64,000 nt of DNA. Source: Zhengitettix transpicula. Taxonomy: Eukaryota; Arthropoda; Insecta; Orthoptera; Tetrigidae. Each line of letters starts with the position of its first letter. Position 1 is the stretch's first letter. Under the pieces are notes generated by a model, which had not been told where the DNA came from, ran no database searches, and saw only the letters and a list, made by a program, of their open reading frames with translations. The translations under genes and the position numbers were made by a program. Below are positions 20,764-30,975 of this stretch, one piece after another. Location: contig CM073596.1 in NCBI GenBank assembly GCA_037074705.1, positions 59,719,619 through 59,783,618 on the forward strand, written 5' to 3'.

Positions 20764-21194
20764 CAAAGCTCTTGAAGATATCTCTGATTTTTCTTTCTAG
20801 TAATGGGTAAAAAAAAACCGCCTCTATAGTGACCAACAGCAAACACGACCACAGACACACACACACATATAAAAAAACAAAAACTTCCCTCCCCCCTTGT
20901 GGTTGCAATATCGACGCGCATCTCACTTACTTGAATAAAGGCCAAGCCGCACACAATGGAGCCGTATGCAGACCGCGTCCGGAAGGGAAAAGGAAAAGAA
21001 AATAGAAAAAGAAAAGGGTAGTGGTGGGGGGAGAGGGTATTTTCATTGAAATTACAATGAAAGTCTCGGCCCAAGAACTCGATATTCGTCGCACCCCCCC
21101 CCCCTTCCGCCCCACGCATCGCAACAAAGCGACCACAGCTACTGTCATGACATGTATTTATTTCACTGCGGGGCTGAGAAACAGGAACTTGCAT
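20764..21194 (-). CDS. candidate two-exon coding segment with a 33-nt microexon
   Basis: On the minus strand an open frame starts at an ATG (21194) and reaches TRSAYGSIVCGLAFIQ, where the text CAA|gtaagtgag (20931|20930) is a strong splice donor. After a 134-base gap comes a strong acceptor (T-run, then cattactag) and a 33-base block, 20764-20796, ended by TTTG|gtaagt. The donor phase is 0 and the microexon is exactly 11 codons (KEKSEISSRAL), so the frame is kept. The upstream frame passes through a pyrimidine-rich tract giving FPFLFLFSFPFPF, which could instead be non-coding; the true first exon edge is therefore uncertain. Later exons would lie below 20763 but none was found. The protein is not recognised. 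Confidence 0.3.
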
Positions 21195-22000
21195 AATTAA
21201 ATTTCACCTGTCAGAGTAACAAGTAGCAGGTGTGGAAAATTTTCAATCGATTTTGGGGGTGGGTGGGGGAGTTTACATAAAATAAAACCAACAATTATTT
21301 TTCTTCGATGGTATCTTAACAATGTCAGAAAGAACCGACGTAATAATCAATTCGCCACCCATCACATAAAATAGAATTAACGAGGACAAAGAGACCAGGT
21401 TCAATATTATAACTCAGAATTATTTATTAAGGTATATGTCTCTTCCGTCTATTTTTTTTTAATTCGGAGATTTATATCCGTAGCTAAATTCTACGTATTT
21501 AAAGACTTGTAGTTCGTCTAAGTTGTTCCAGGGTTATTATGTTGATCGCTGTCACAAGCAGAAGAGGCCGTTCCTAGGAAATGGAGTCCTCGATGGGAAA
21601 ATGCTAAAAGAACTCGAAACGTGAATCTGACATGATAGAAATTAATGTTGGTAGCACTGTACCAGGAACATTTTTTTTTTTTTGGTTTTCGAAGATAAAC
21701 TTTAATTGCTATTAATATTGCTTGCAATGAGTGATTTAGCCCCCGAGGTCGAGCGTCAATGAAATTTTTCTAAAACCCCCCCACCCTTCGGAGGGGTACC
21801 GTATATTAACCAACAACGTCGCGGTCAACCTACCTGTCGTTGGAGTTACTTCAACCATAAAAAGAAAAAACCCCTGGAGAACATTTCCCTGCTGTTGTTT
21901 TGAGGTTTTCGTCTCTAATTTTTTTTTAATGGAAGGGTTGTTGCGTTTCCAGTACGTCAAATTCATCAAAAATCTAATAAATAGACTGAATGTGCGTGTG
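21195..22000. other. intergenic DNA, no supported gene
   Basis: Mixed AT-rich DNA with G- and C-runs near 21255-21270 and 21775-21784 and a (GT)n tract at 21989-22010. Nothing assigned. Confidence 0.45.
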
Positions 22001-22010
22001 TGTGTGTATG

Positions 22011-23086
22011 TGTGATCCGTATAAAAATCTACATCCGTCACAAGTGTTCCTTTTTGAACCGGAAACAAACACTGTGCACGGGGGAGGGGCCGGGGTTAGA
22101 CACGTCTAGCGCACCCCCTCAGTGGCATCGTAAGAAATTTTCAAACATGATAAAACGGGCTGAGATTAGCGTCCAAAAAATGTTTTACGGGGTCTGTGAG
22201 ATTTATAGTGTTTCTCCCGATGTTTTTTTGGGGGGTATGAAACATGGAGGGCGAACACCTTTAGGGATGGGTGGGGGATTGGAGGGGCTTTACACAAAAT
22301 AAAACGCAAAAATAATCGAGATTGGAGTCGAATCAGCGGTTATGGATGTCGCTGAGTTCAATTATGACAACCTGGGACAAATTTAAACACCAGAAAATCC
22401 CATGTCAGTGATATATTTTGACATGCTTCTTCCAGGTCACTTTGGGTGTGCATGTCAATCCTACTCCGTTCTTTACTGGTATTTGGAAACTGTCGGGCAC
22501 TTCCACTGATTTCGTCTCATTTACCTTAATTTACCATTTATAAATCCAGTTAAATAACAGGTTCATGCGGTTTTCTCTACTACAGGGTCAACATTTATTG
22601 ACAGCATGACAGTGGATTGGCTTCCGTCGAAGGGATGTGGGGGGGGGGGAAAGAAAAAAAAATCGCTCTCAGTAGAGATATAGTCGGCTATAGTTCCGCC
22701 AGCGTTTATTCAATTTCTTTGGACTGTCACAGTGTTTCTGGTTGTTTTTTTTACAGGTTTTCCCCCTCTCTTCGTATAGGTTTTCTGGTCATCATCTTCT
22801 TCGTGAACTTGTTCATATTTGCTTCTTTTTTTTTAGCAGATTGAAAGCTTTATTCTACTATCCTGCCGATTCTTCTATTTACCACCTTTCTTCCTCTGTC
22901 TGCCTTTTCCACCCCCCCCCCCCCGCCCAAACACCCCGACCTGCGTCGTTGATTGAATTTTAAACCGGAGAATTGAGAATTTATCGCCTGCTTGTCTGGA
23001 GCGGCGTTGGCTGGAAGCTGGAAGATAGAGAGGGGGGTTTGTGGGGGGGAGGGTGCAGGATTGGAGAAGATCACTCAGTGTTAGGA

Positions 23087-23120
<34 letters not shown>

Positions 23121-23222
23121 ATAGGGAGGGGGGGTGTTATTCCTCCACCGACCTGGGGCTGGCTATGTGGGTGGATGGAGAAGAGCTCTGGGAATAAGGG
23201 ACAGCCAGTTTCGTTTACGCAG
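22011..23222. other. intergenic DNA with simple repeats
   Basis: Poly-G at 22640-22649, poly-C at 22911-22924 and a (GT)n run at 23090-23118. A 30-base piece at 22198-22228 resembles 12146-12177. No gene could be supported. Confidence 0.45.
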
Positions 23223-23282
23223 AAATGTAAACAGCGATAGCAAAGTAGTTCACCTTCGTAGCCACCTTGCTTCAGGGCGCAG
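23223..23282 (+). CDS. weak candidate exon
   Basis: A 60-base block is bounded by an acceptor (tttcgtttacgcag) and a donor (GCGCAG|gtaaaag). One frame is open through it and reads NVNSDSKVVHLRSHLASGR. No neighbouring exon was found, so this may be chance. Confidence 0.2.
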
Positions 23283-23362
23283 GTAAAAGGGAAAACTGTG
23301 ATACAGGCGATTTACGAGACAGGCTCCTAAGAGTCATCCAAACTTGTAACACAGAGGAGAAA

Positions 23363-23365
<3 letters not shown>

Positions 23366-23406
<41 letters not shown>
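23366..23406. repeat. (AT)n microsatellite
   Basis: A pure AT run of about 40 bases. Confidence 0.95.
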
Positions 23407-23408
<2 letters not shown>

Positions 23409-23576
23409 CACCTTTTTAACATGTCATTGTTCAATCTTCATCCTCAAACTTAGACCAATTATAGACTTGGTCATTCCGTAAGAAAAAAAATTCTGCGGTA
23501 GCTCAATGACAATAAAGAAACATTTACCGTAAAAATAAATGTTACAGTATATTTTTTTTTTACAGATTTTTAGATA

Positions 23577-23624
23577 ATACCTGAAGAAGATGCGAACACG
23601 TATCGAAACGTCGTAACGCTATAA
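23577..23624 (+). ncRNA. hammerhead-ribozyme-like motif H7
   Basis: The + strand reads CTGAAGA, then GATGCG-AACA-CGTATC (a six-pair stem II with one G-U), then GAAAC, a GTC loop, GT and A. Core boxes and stem II are excellent, stem III is the minimal AC/GU, and the cleavage triplet would be GUA. Stem I next to the core is not paired. This copy belongs to a different subfamily from H6 because its stem II sequence is unrelated. Confidence 0.5.
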
Positions 23625-24310
23625 ATAAAATTCTTTACTTATACATGTTTGATTGTGAGAAATTTTCTGTATTCATTACATTGTTTTTCGCCTTACAGTT
23701 AATTAGGTACTTGTTTTTTTTACCATTTTTATCTTTATCTAATCTTCTATGTAAAAAATTATATTTTTTGATCCCCTTTCGCTTTACGGGGGTCCTCCTA
23801 ACTGTCGCGCAAAATTCGTGGAATTGTGGATTAAATTTTCGTTTGAGCATTGTGTTTACCGTTCATTCGTAGAATTTACAGGCGACTGGGAATTCCTCGT
23901 GTTCTCAAACACCTTCGTGTGATTCTGGTTCGCCCTCATAATACGAATTGGAAGGGGGGGGCGGTGGGGGTTGTATTGATCTATTTGATGCCTCGCCTCC
24001 TATTGTCATTTGTAATTGGAATTCCTATTCAGAATGTTTTCCTCTGAAACTTGTCTTCGTGTGTAACTTATATTTTGTTAAATCTCAGACAATGTCCTTG
24101 ACATTGCGTTTCATTTCAAATAGGGGGTGGGTGTGGGGGGGGCGGTAAGATTATTAATTTATACTTTCTATTATCAGTTTTATTCCATTCAGAGGTTAAA
24201 GGTTTAATTTTATTTTTAGCATATTTGTAAAAAATCGTTTTATTGCACTTAGATTGTCCAAGAATTTTTAACAGCTATCCATGGATAACAGTCAACATGC
24301 GGGGGTTGTA
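23625..24310. other. AT-rich intergenic DNA
   Basis: G-runs occur at 23951-23968 and 24134-24143. No gene could be supported. Confidence 0.45.
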
Positions 24311-24826
24311 CTCTCGCAGGCAGAACCTTTTAGGAGAGATACGAAGGGGCTGCCTTTGGGTATGCCTTTTCCTCTCCGTTTTTGAACTAAGGTTCCCACA
24401 AGCCGAGGCACCTCGACCTGTTTTGAGAGGTGTATGTTCCCGGGGGTCACAGACCTTGGGCATACGGTAAGAGTTGTCCGCTATTCCCATTGGAACAGTC
24501 GGCCAGCTGCCTCCTAAACTGGTCGAGGCACGGAGAAGGGAATGCTGCGTCCCCACAGCAAACTCCTCTCCCGCTATCCAGGGAAGGGCGTGGGACAAGT
24601 ACCCAATGCCCGACCAACCTGATGCAGGTTTTTATAGGGTTTCCCCTGCATTATTATTAGGCGAATGCCGGGTAGGATCCTTAAACTACACCCCGGGGCC
24701 CTAGTTAACCCTTGGCTACCTTCCTCTACCCTTCCGCATCCTCCCTTTCAAATCCCTTGGTATGCTATTAATGGGGAGTTGCCACCATGTGGATTACCCT
24801 CATGTAGCCTGTTGCCCTAAAAAAAA
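24311..24826 (+). mobile_element. SINE-like element S1, copy 8 (near full length)
   Basis: The copy begins CTCTCGCAGGCAGAACC, contains all body blocks and ends in TGCCCT plus eight A (24819-24826). It makes a good reference for the family in its sense orientation, about 515 bases long. Confidence 0.8.
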
Positions 24827-25856
24827 TAGGTCCCTTTTATTTACTCTTGTCCTTTTGAAAGTCTTCCTGTTTGGAAACGCTTCAATAAATCTCATTTCAC
24901 CCAAATGAGGTTTTCCTCCCCCCCCCCACCCTTGTGTATATTCGATAACCGCTAAGGTTGAATGCCAAAGAAAAAATTTTGGTGACTAATATAAAGCAAG
25001 GTCACACACACACACAGACACAGTGAATGTGTGGTCGGCCTGAATATTTATTTAGCATTTAACAAAACGAAATTATTTATATGGTACCGTAAAGAGGTTG
25101 GGTTTTTTTTTCCTAATGCACAAATAAAATTTAAATTTTACGTAAATACAGATATTATTAACCGTACGTCTCAAAAATCTGAATAAAACTGAACAGCTGT
25201 TAAATATGAATGAGGAAGTTACTAAAGGAAACTATGGTCGCTTTTCACACAACTAAATTAAGAATACCAGCGCTTCGTTTGACGGCAAGGTGTCATATTT
25301 TTTTTTTACGGACGGTCACTGTAGTAATACGAGACGAGTACAGACGGGGGAGGGGGGAGAGGGAAAGAGCCTAGGCGTCGGATTTTTAGGGGATGGCGCG
25401 TAAGGGATGAAAGGGAACGTTTGGATGGAGAGAGACGGAGATGATGACGAGGAGGGGATCTGGTGTGGTGTGATGTGGTGGTGGTGGTGGTGGTGGTTGA
25501 TCGGTGGCCACTACCATCCATCACAGGGTCAGCGGAGGACACCGTGCGTGAAATATGCTCACACAGGGTCTGTTATTTATGGCCAGGGAATTCCCTCCGG
25601 GTTGAAAAAAAAAAGGTGAAGGGGCGGGGGGGGGGGCAGAATCTCGTCGTTAAAACCCACAAGGCGACATGTCAGCAACGGTCATTAGGTTGGTTAGGAT
25701 GTCAGAATGGCAAGAAGAAATTAGCCTTCATTCAATTAAATCTTTGGTGTTACATGGGACCAACGCAAGGAGAAATCCTCCCGCGTTTAGTAGACACAGG
25801 GAAATTATCTACTATTTTAAATCATATTTAAATAAACATCAGCCAATTTTAAGTCA

Positions 25857-25857
<1 letters not shown>
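24827..25857. other. intergenic DNA with simple repeats
   Basis: (CA)n at 25003-25014, (GGT)n at 25479-25497, poly-C and poly-G runs at 24919-24930 and 25627-25637. Frames over 25306-25831 are translations of these and of mixed DNA; nothing is recognised. Confidence 0.45.

Positions 25858-25901
<44 letters not shown>
25858..25901. repeat. (AT)n microsatellite
   Basis: A pure AT run of 44 bases directly before a hammerhead-type element. Confidence 0.95.
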
Positions 25902-25904
<3 letters not shown>

Positions 25905-25911
25905 GTAAAAC

Positions 25912-25953
25912 CAAACAACGTTTCGTCACTTATTTTGCGACCTCATCAGGTGC
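25912..25953 (-). ncRNA. hammerhead-ribozyme-like motif H11
   Basis: The minus strand reads GCAC-CTGATGA-GGTCGC-AAAATAA-GTGAC-GAAAC-GTT-GT-T. CUGAUGA and GAAA are perfect, stem II has five pairs (GTCGC with GTGAC, one G-U), and stem III is minimal. Stem I on the 3' side (TGG) does not match GCAC well. It faces H12. Confidence 0.55.
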
Positions 25954-26039
25954 AATTATTTTTTAAAAAAACAAAACAGAACAACATTTGATAGACAGTT
26001 AATTCTCCTGAGTGCCGTGGCCGAAATAAATTATTTTTT

Positions 26040-26083
26040 ACCGCTGATGAGGTCGCTAATTAAGCGACGAAACGTTGTGTTAT
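26040..26083 (+). ncRNA. hammerhead-ribozyme-like motif H12
   Basis: The + strand reads CTGATGA-GGTCGC-TAATTAA-GCGAC-GAAAC-GTT-GT-G. The core is perfect and stem II (GTCGC/GCGAC) has five Watson-Crick pairs. Position 17 as drawn is G, which is not cleavable; an alternative stem III (AC/GU with a five-base loop) would put U there. Together with H11 it makes an inverted pair about 90 bases apart. Confidence 0.55.
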
Positions 26084-26390
26084 TTTTTTCTGACTTAAAA
26101 AAATAATTGGATGATGGTTATTTATTTAATAATAATTATCATAATAGGAAGACATACAACGGTAAGGACTGAGGTAGAGCTTGACACAACTAGGAATAGG
26201 TTAAATTTAAATAAAACAGAAATGTTTCGTAAAGAGTTGTGACAAACCATACAATTAGTAAACTAAAGACTGGTTTAATCACAGAGTATAAGTGGATTCC
26301 TCCAAAATGGTTAATAAGAAGCTTTTTTAAAACAGAAAATAATTAAATTATTATTTATAAGAATGATAGCCAAATTCAGACAAGAGAAGT

Positions 26391-26429
26391 GACAACGTTT
26401 CTGGAAGCCTTGTTCCTTTCTTCAGGTGC
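26391..26429 (-). ncRNA. hammerhead-ribozyme-like motif H8
   Basis: The minus strand reads GCAC-CTGAAGA-AA-GGAA-CAAGGC-TTCC-A-GAAAC-GTT-GTC. Core, stem II and a GUC cleavage triplet are present. The 3' side continues CACTTCTC, so stem I is broken, apparently by a deletion relative to H6. Confidence 0.5.
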
Positions 26430-26700
26430 AGAAAAATTCTCGTTTCCGTCATTATAATCTTACCGTGTTCCAACGACATTTAATTGTATTTAAGGCAATA
26501 AATAATTATTATACTTCAGTTATACACAAAAAAAAGTTTTTCTACTAGGTTAATATACCGTAGTTTTTAAGATCATTTACGACGTGTCCTGTTTCCTCAA
26601 TCGAGGACTAAATACTTTAATGTTACTGAAGTTTTGTTAGGTCTTTTGATTTTACGTACTATAATAATCCATTTAATTATTATTATACTTCAGGGGTTCC

Positions 26701-27261
26701 TTTTTTTTAGGGCAACAGGCTACATGAGGGTAATCCACATGGTGGCAACTCCCCTTTAATAGCATAGGAAAGGATTTGAAAGGGGGGATGCGGAAGGGTA
26801 GAGGAAGGTAGCCAAGGGTTAACTAGGGGCCCCCGAGCTGTAGTTTAAGGATCATACCCAGCAATTCGCCTAAAAAGTGATGCAGGAAAAACCCTAAAAA
26901 AACTGCATCAGGGAGGTCGGGCATTGGGTACTTGTCCCACGCCCTTCCGATAGCGGGAGAGGAGTTTGCTTTGGGGACGCAGCATTTCCTTCTCCGTACC
27001 TCGACCAGTTTTGGAGGCAGCTGGCCGACTGTTCCAATGGAAACAGCGAACAAGTCTTACCGTATGCCCCAAGGTCTGTGACCCCGGAACATACACCTCT
27101 CAGAACAGGCCGCGGTGCCTCGGCTTGTGGGAAACCTTAGTTCAAAAACGGAGAGAGGAGAAGGCATCCCCAAAGGTAGTCCCGTCCGTCTCTCCTACAA
27201 GGTTCTGCCTGCGAGGGAACATCCCTCGCAGGTACTGCCTGCGAGAGAATAGCCCTCGCAG
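26701..27261 (-). mobile_element. SINE-like element S1, copy 9 (near full length)
   Basis: The copy runs from the T-run at 26701 to the terminal hairpins at 27205-27261. Two hairpin units are present (CCTGCGAGGGAACATCCCTC type and CTGCGAGAGAATAGCCCTCG type). Confidence 0.8.
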
Positions 27262-27295
27262 ACAGCTCCAAGGTCCTTCAGGGGTTCAATTCATT

Positions 27296-27399
<104 letters not shown>

Positions 27400-27574
27400 T
27401 GTAAGCGTATTAAATGAATAAACTTAAGACGGTTAATTAATTTATTGCTCCTGGCAATGCATCACCAAAGCAACTAACAAAACAATGATAAAACAACTCT
27501 AAAAGCAAACCCAGAGATATAACCGCCTCCCCCCTTATTCTTCTTATTATTATTATTATCAATTTATCCAAATT

Positions 27575-28165
27575 CCGCCAAAGATGGAGATGAACGGCAT
27601 GAAATCAGGAGAAGAATGAATCGTATTTCTCACTACTACCAGCTTTCAAAACTAAGAACAACACACACACAGAATGAATAAAAATGAGGATACATAAAAA
27701 CCAATGATTAGGCCAATACTATTTTATATAACTGGACACTAAACAAGAAAGAGGAGATGGCGATTAACATCTTTGAAAAGAAAAATCGTAACAAGAATTT
27801 GGGGGGCGCCCCAAAAAAATGAAAATTGACTAATATGGAGACTCACATGGAATATATGACCTGTATAAAGAACCAAGCATAGCAACAACTGTTAGATTGA
27901 AGAGAATGGAATGGACTGGACACGTGCAACGGAAAGGCATTATACAATGATGTGGGAGGTAAAAAGGAAGGCGGGAAAACCAAGGAACAGATGTATAGAC
28001 GAAGTAGAGGGGGACATAAAAACGAGGATTATGGAATTTGAGGAACTGGATGAGAATAGCTTTAGACAGGGAAGTTTTTGAGGAAGCTGCTACTGGAGGT
28101 CGAGGCCCGATGTCGGGCTGTGGAACCATAGATACAGACGCTTTTATTAAACACTATGGTAATTC
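27575..28165 (+). pseudogene. non-LTR retrotransposon reverse-transcriptase C-terminus, decayed
   Basis: The + strand carries, in shifting frames, the typical order of the C-terminal part of LINE polyproteins. A 'DGDERHEIRRRMN' piece followed by RISHYYQL (about 27583-27645) precedes an 'IRPILFYITG' type block (about 27705-27735), then RLKRMEWTGHVQRKA (about 27892-27940), and finally NWMRIALDREVFEEAA (about 28044-28091). The last two match the well known 'r.rW.GHv.Rm' and 'W..iAlDRe.f...' blocks that close such proteins. Several stops and frameshifts make it a dead copy. It resembles the clade of the fragment at 1-595 in layout but not closely in sequence. Confidence 0.75.
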
Positions 28166-29353
28166 TAATCAGGCCCCAGTAATTTATTTTCAGGATTTAT
28201 ATTCTGTCCAATGCATTAGTTAGTTTATTATCCAAAAAAAAAATATTCTAAAATAATATTCTGTTTTCTGGCAGCCCCCATAGTGATCATCAATGGCATT
28301 TATTCTTAGAAAATAAGACGGAAGTCGTTTTTCTGGGGTTTTTTTTCTTTGCTTCCTCTCTGAAGAAAGTTTTGTTTATAGTTCATAAGGTATGAGGAGC
28401 TCGTCCTTGTCGTTTCGGTCGAAGATAAGACCCTTTCTTTAATTAACAACTGTGGCGCCAGAGCGAGGTTTTGCCCCCCCCCCTCCCCCCTACATTTATT
28501 TTTTTTTAAAAAAAGGCTGCAGGATTTCTCGTCTGTGCTACTTGTAATGAGGCGGTCCCCTGAGCATTAAAAGACCAAACTAAGAACCTTGAGGCTCTCT
28601 AGAGTACACCGCCGCACCGAGCAAGCAGGGTGGTGTGGGAGGGAGGGGCAGAAAAGTTCTTCTGGTTACTTTAGCCGATTGCAACACTTCTATGTGCAAA
28701 TAAACCCCCCCACAGAAAAATAAAAAGAGAGAGAGAGGGGAAAAAAAGGTGGAGAATGAGATTAGGAAAATTAATTTCATGTGTACACACACTCGGTTCT
28801 TTAATTTATTCTCGGTATTTTTTTTATTACTAAAACCGCTTCTAATTATTTGTGTGTGTGTTTTAAAGAAATCATATTAAAAAAAGGTAAGAAAGTTCAC
28901 CGAACTCCAGTTCTCTCGGGAATGAAAACTTTTCTTGAGGAAGTGAGTATTCGTAGCCATTTTGCCCAATTGCGCCTTGTGTTCATAGCAGGAACTGGAG
29001 GAGCAGTCGTGGACCTGTAGTTATGTCCAGAACAGAAAAACAGGCCTCCACGAGCAGAAGAAGGTCGGGTATTTTATTTTTCGCCAAAACTTGTATATGC
29101 TGTGAAAATTGGGGGGGGGGCGAATTAAGAAATCCCGGGAAAAAAGTTTCTGTGGCCTGAAAAATAAAACCACGAAATTTTGCACATCTTTTCAGTTTTT
29201 CGCAAACAGCAAAGTAATGAAGCATTCTATCGAAAATAATGTTCAGTAATAAATTGCACAGAATAAAATTCTGCACTACGGATGTTTAGCCTTTAATTTC
29301 CATCATTTGCGAGACAAGTTTTTGTTGAGTGAAAATTTCTGTTCGTTTCACAG
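28166..29353. other. AT-rich intergenic DNA with simple runs
   Basis: Poly-C at 28474-28492, a (GA)n patch at 28727-28737, poly-G at 29111-29119. A short + frame beginning MKTFLEEVSIRSHF at 28923 is open for 32 codons but has no support. No gene was assigned. Confidence 0.4.
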
Positions 29354-29414
29354 CCGAACGACTCCATCAGCAACTCCTTCTGGAACGCCGACCACCACCA
29401 CCACCATGAAACAC
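29354..29414 (+). CDS. candidate internal coding exon, gene unknown
   Basis: A 61-base block is bounded by a strong acceptor (ttctgttcgtttcacag) and a strong donor (AACAC|gtacgtgcc). The first frame is open and reads PNDSISNSFWNADHHHHHET. Nearly every codon ends in C (AAC GAC TCC ATC AGC AAC TCC TTC), which stands out sharply from the AT-rich surroundings and is typical of a conserved coding exon. The His run is common in transcription factors, but no family is recognisable from 20 residues. Partner exons are not visible within several kilobases, which would fit a gene with long introns. Confidence 0.5.
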
Positions 29415-29580
29415 GTACGTGCCTTTTAATGATATTTCCATGTTATACTCGTACAATGAAAATGGTGGTGGTGGCGGTCAGGAGGGGGGAAGGGGGTGGG
29501 GAAGATAGAGAAGGACAGCTCCATCGATGCGTATTTTTCCTCGGCCAACAATACTTCTTGCTTGTGATATTATTCCCCTT

Positions 29581-30129
29581 TTTTCGGGCAACAGGCTACA
29601 TGAGGGTGATCCACATTGGGCAACTCCCCTTTAATAGCATAGGAAGAGATTAGAAAGGGGGGATGCGGAAGGGTAGAGGAAGGTATCTAGGGTTAACTAG
29701 GGGCCCCCGGGCTATGGTTTAAGGATCCTACTCGGCATTCGCCTAAAGAAATGCAGGGAAAACCCTAGAAAAACCTGCATCGGGTAGGTCGGGCATTGGG
29801 TATTTGTCCCACGCCCTTCCGATAGCGGGAGAGGAGTTTGCTGTGGGGACGCAGCATTCCCTTCTCCGTGCCTCGACCAGTTTAGGAGGCAGCTGGCCGA
29901 CTATTCCAATAGGAATAGCGGACAACTCTTGCCGTATGCCAAAGGTCTGTGACCCCGGAACATACACCTCTCAAAACAGACCGAGGTGCCTCGGCTTGTG
30001 GGAACCTTAGTTCAAAAACGGAGAGGAAAAGGCATACCCGAAGGCAGCCCCTTCGTGTCTCTCCTAAAAGGTTCTGCCTGCGAGAGAAAATCCCTCGCAG
30101 GTTACCTGCGAGAGAATACTCTCGCAGGC
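29581..30129 (-). mobile_element. SINE-like element S1, copy 10 (full length)
   Basis: The most complete copy. The tail and body run from 29581, and two tandem terminal hairpins occupy 30077-30101 and 30105-30128, the second being a perfect CCTGCGAGAG/CTCTCGCAGG palindrome with a four-base loop. Confidence 0.85.
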
Positions 30130-30670
30130 TTTCTTCATCAATCTTCTATTATTCCCCTTACGTCCTCAGAGCTTATATATATATAGATATACAGAGAGAG
30201 AGAGAGATTCATGTTGAAGTGTTTTAGCGACGCACATCGTCCAGGAACTATTATAAACTAATTAAACTATGTTTAATAGAGTCTTTGTGAAGAGCCAGCC
30301 GCTTCTAGTGGACACACTAATTGCTGTTCCAGTGATTTATTGTCGACAGATCAGGGAGGTTGTGCGGGGGGGGGGGGGGAGAGGGTGGCTATTGTTGGTG
30401 GTGCACGTGTGTGGCAGATTAGGTGTGAAGCTGTCAATTGCCACCACCGCATTGGTGTCCAGCAGGTGTCGTGCCTAATTTAGCGAGCTAATCATACGCG
30501 CTTCCCCGCCATTGTCCCAACCAACAACAAATGAGATTCCGCAACTCTACAATCAAGAGTCCATTGCAAAAAACAAAAAAAAAGCCAAACAATATACGTA
30601 CATCATGCAGCTGTGTAATACAAATACATTTTTTTTACTGTCCATACAAGGCGAATTGGAATGCAAGGGC
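30130..30670. other. intergenic DNA, no supported gene
   Basis: It contains short (AT) and (GA) runs at 30174-30209 and a poly-G run at 30366-30380. Nothing assigned. Confidence 0.45.
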
Positions 30671-30975
30671 GATTCTCTCACAGGAAATAGCTGAGAGGGA
30701 TGTTCTCTCGCAGGCAGAACCTTCTAGGAGAGATACGAAGGGGTTACCTTCGGGCTGACCTACCTGATGCAGGTTTTTCAAGGGATTGTCCTGCATTTCT
30801 TTTACGAGATGCCGGGTAGGATCATTAAAACAAAGCCCGGGAGCCCCTAGTTACCCTTGCCTACCTTCCTCCACCCTTCCGCATTCCCCCTTTCAAATCC
30901 CTTTCCTATGCTATACGAGGGGAGTTGCCACTATGTGGATTATCCTATACGTACCCTGTCTACCTCTAAAAAAAA
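30671..30975 (+). mobile_element. SINE-like element S1, copy 11 (internal deletion)
   Basis: The 5' hairpin region (30671-30717) is joined after 'ggggttaccttcgggct' to the 'gacctacctgatgcagg' block, so about 250 bases of the body are missing. The end 'ctctaaaaaaaa' is at 30963-30975. Confidence 0.7.

Noticed and set aside
30077..30128. Tandem palindromes resembling CRISPR repeats
   Set aside because: Only one or two units, no spacers, and they belong to the 5' end of a dispersed retroposon in a eukaryotic genome.
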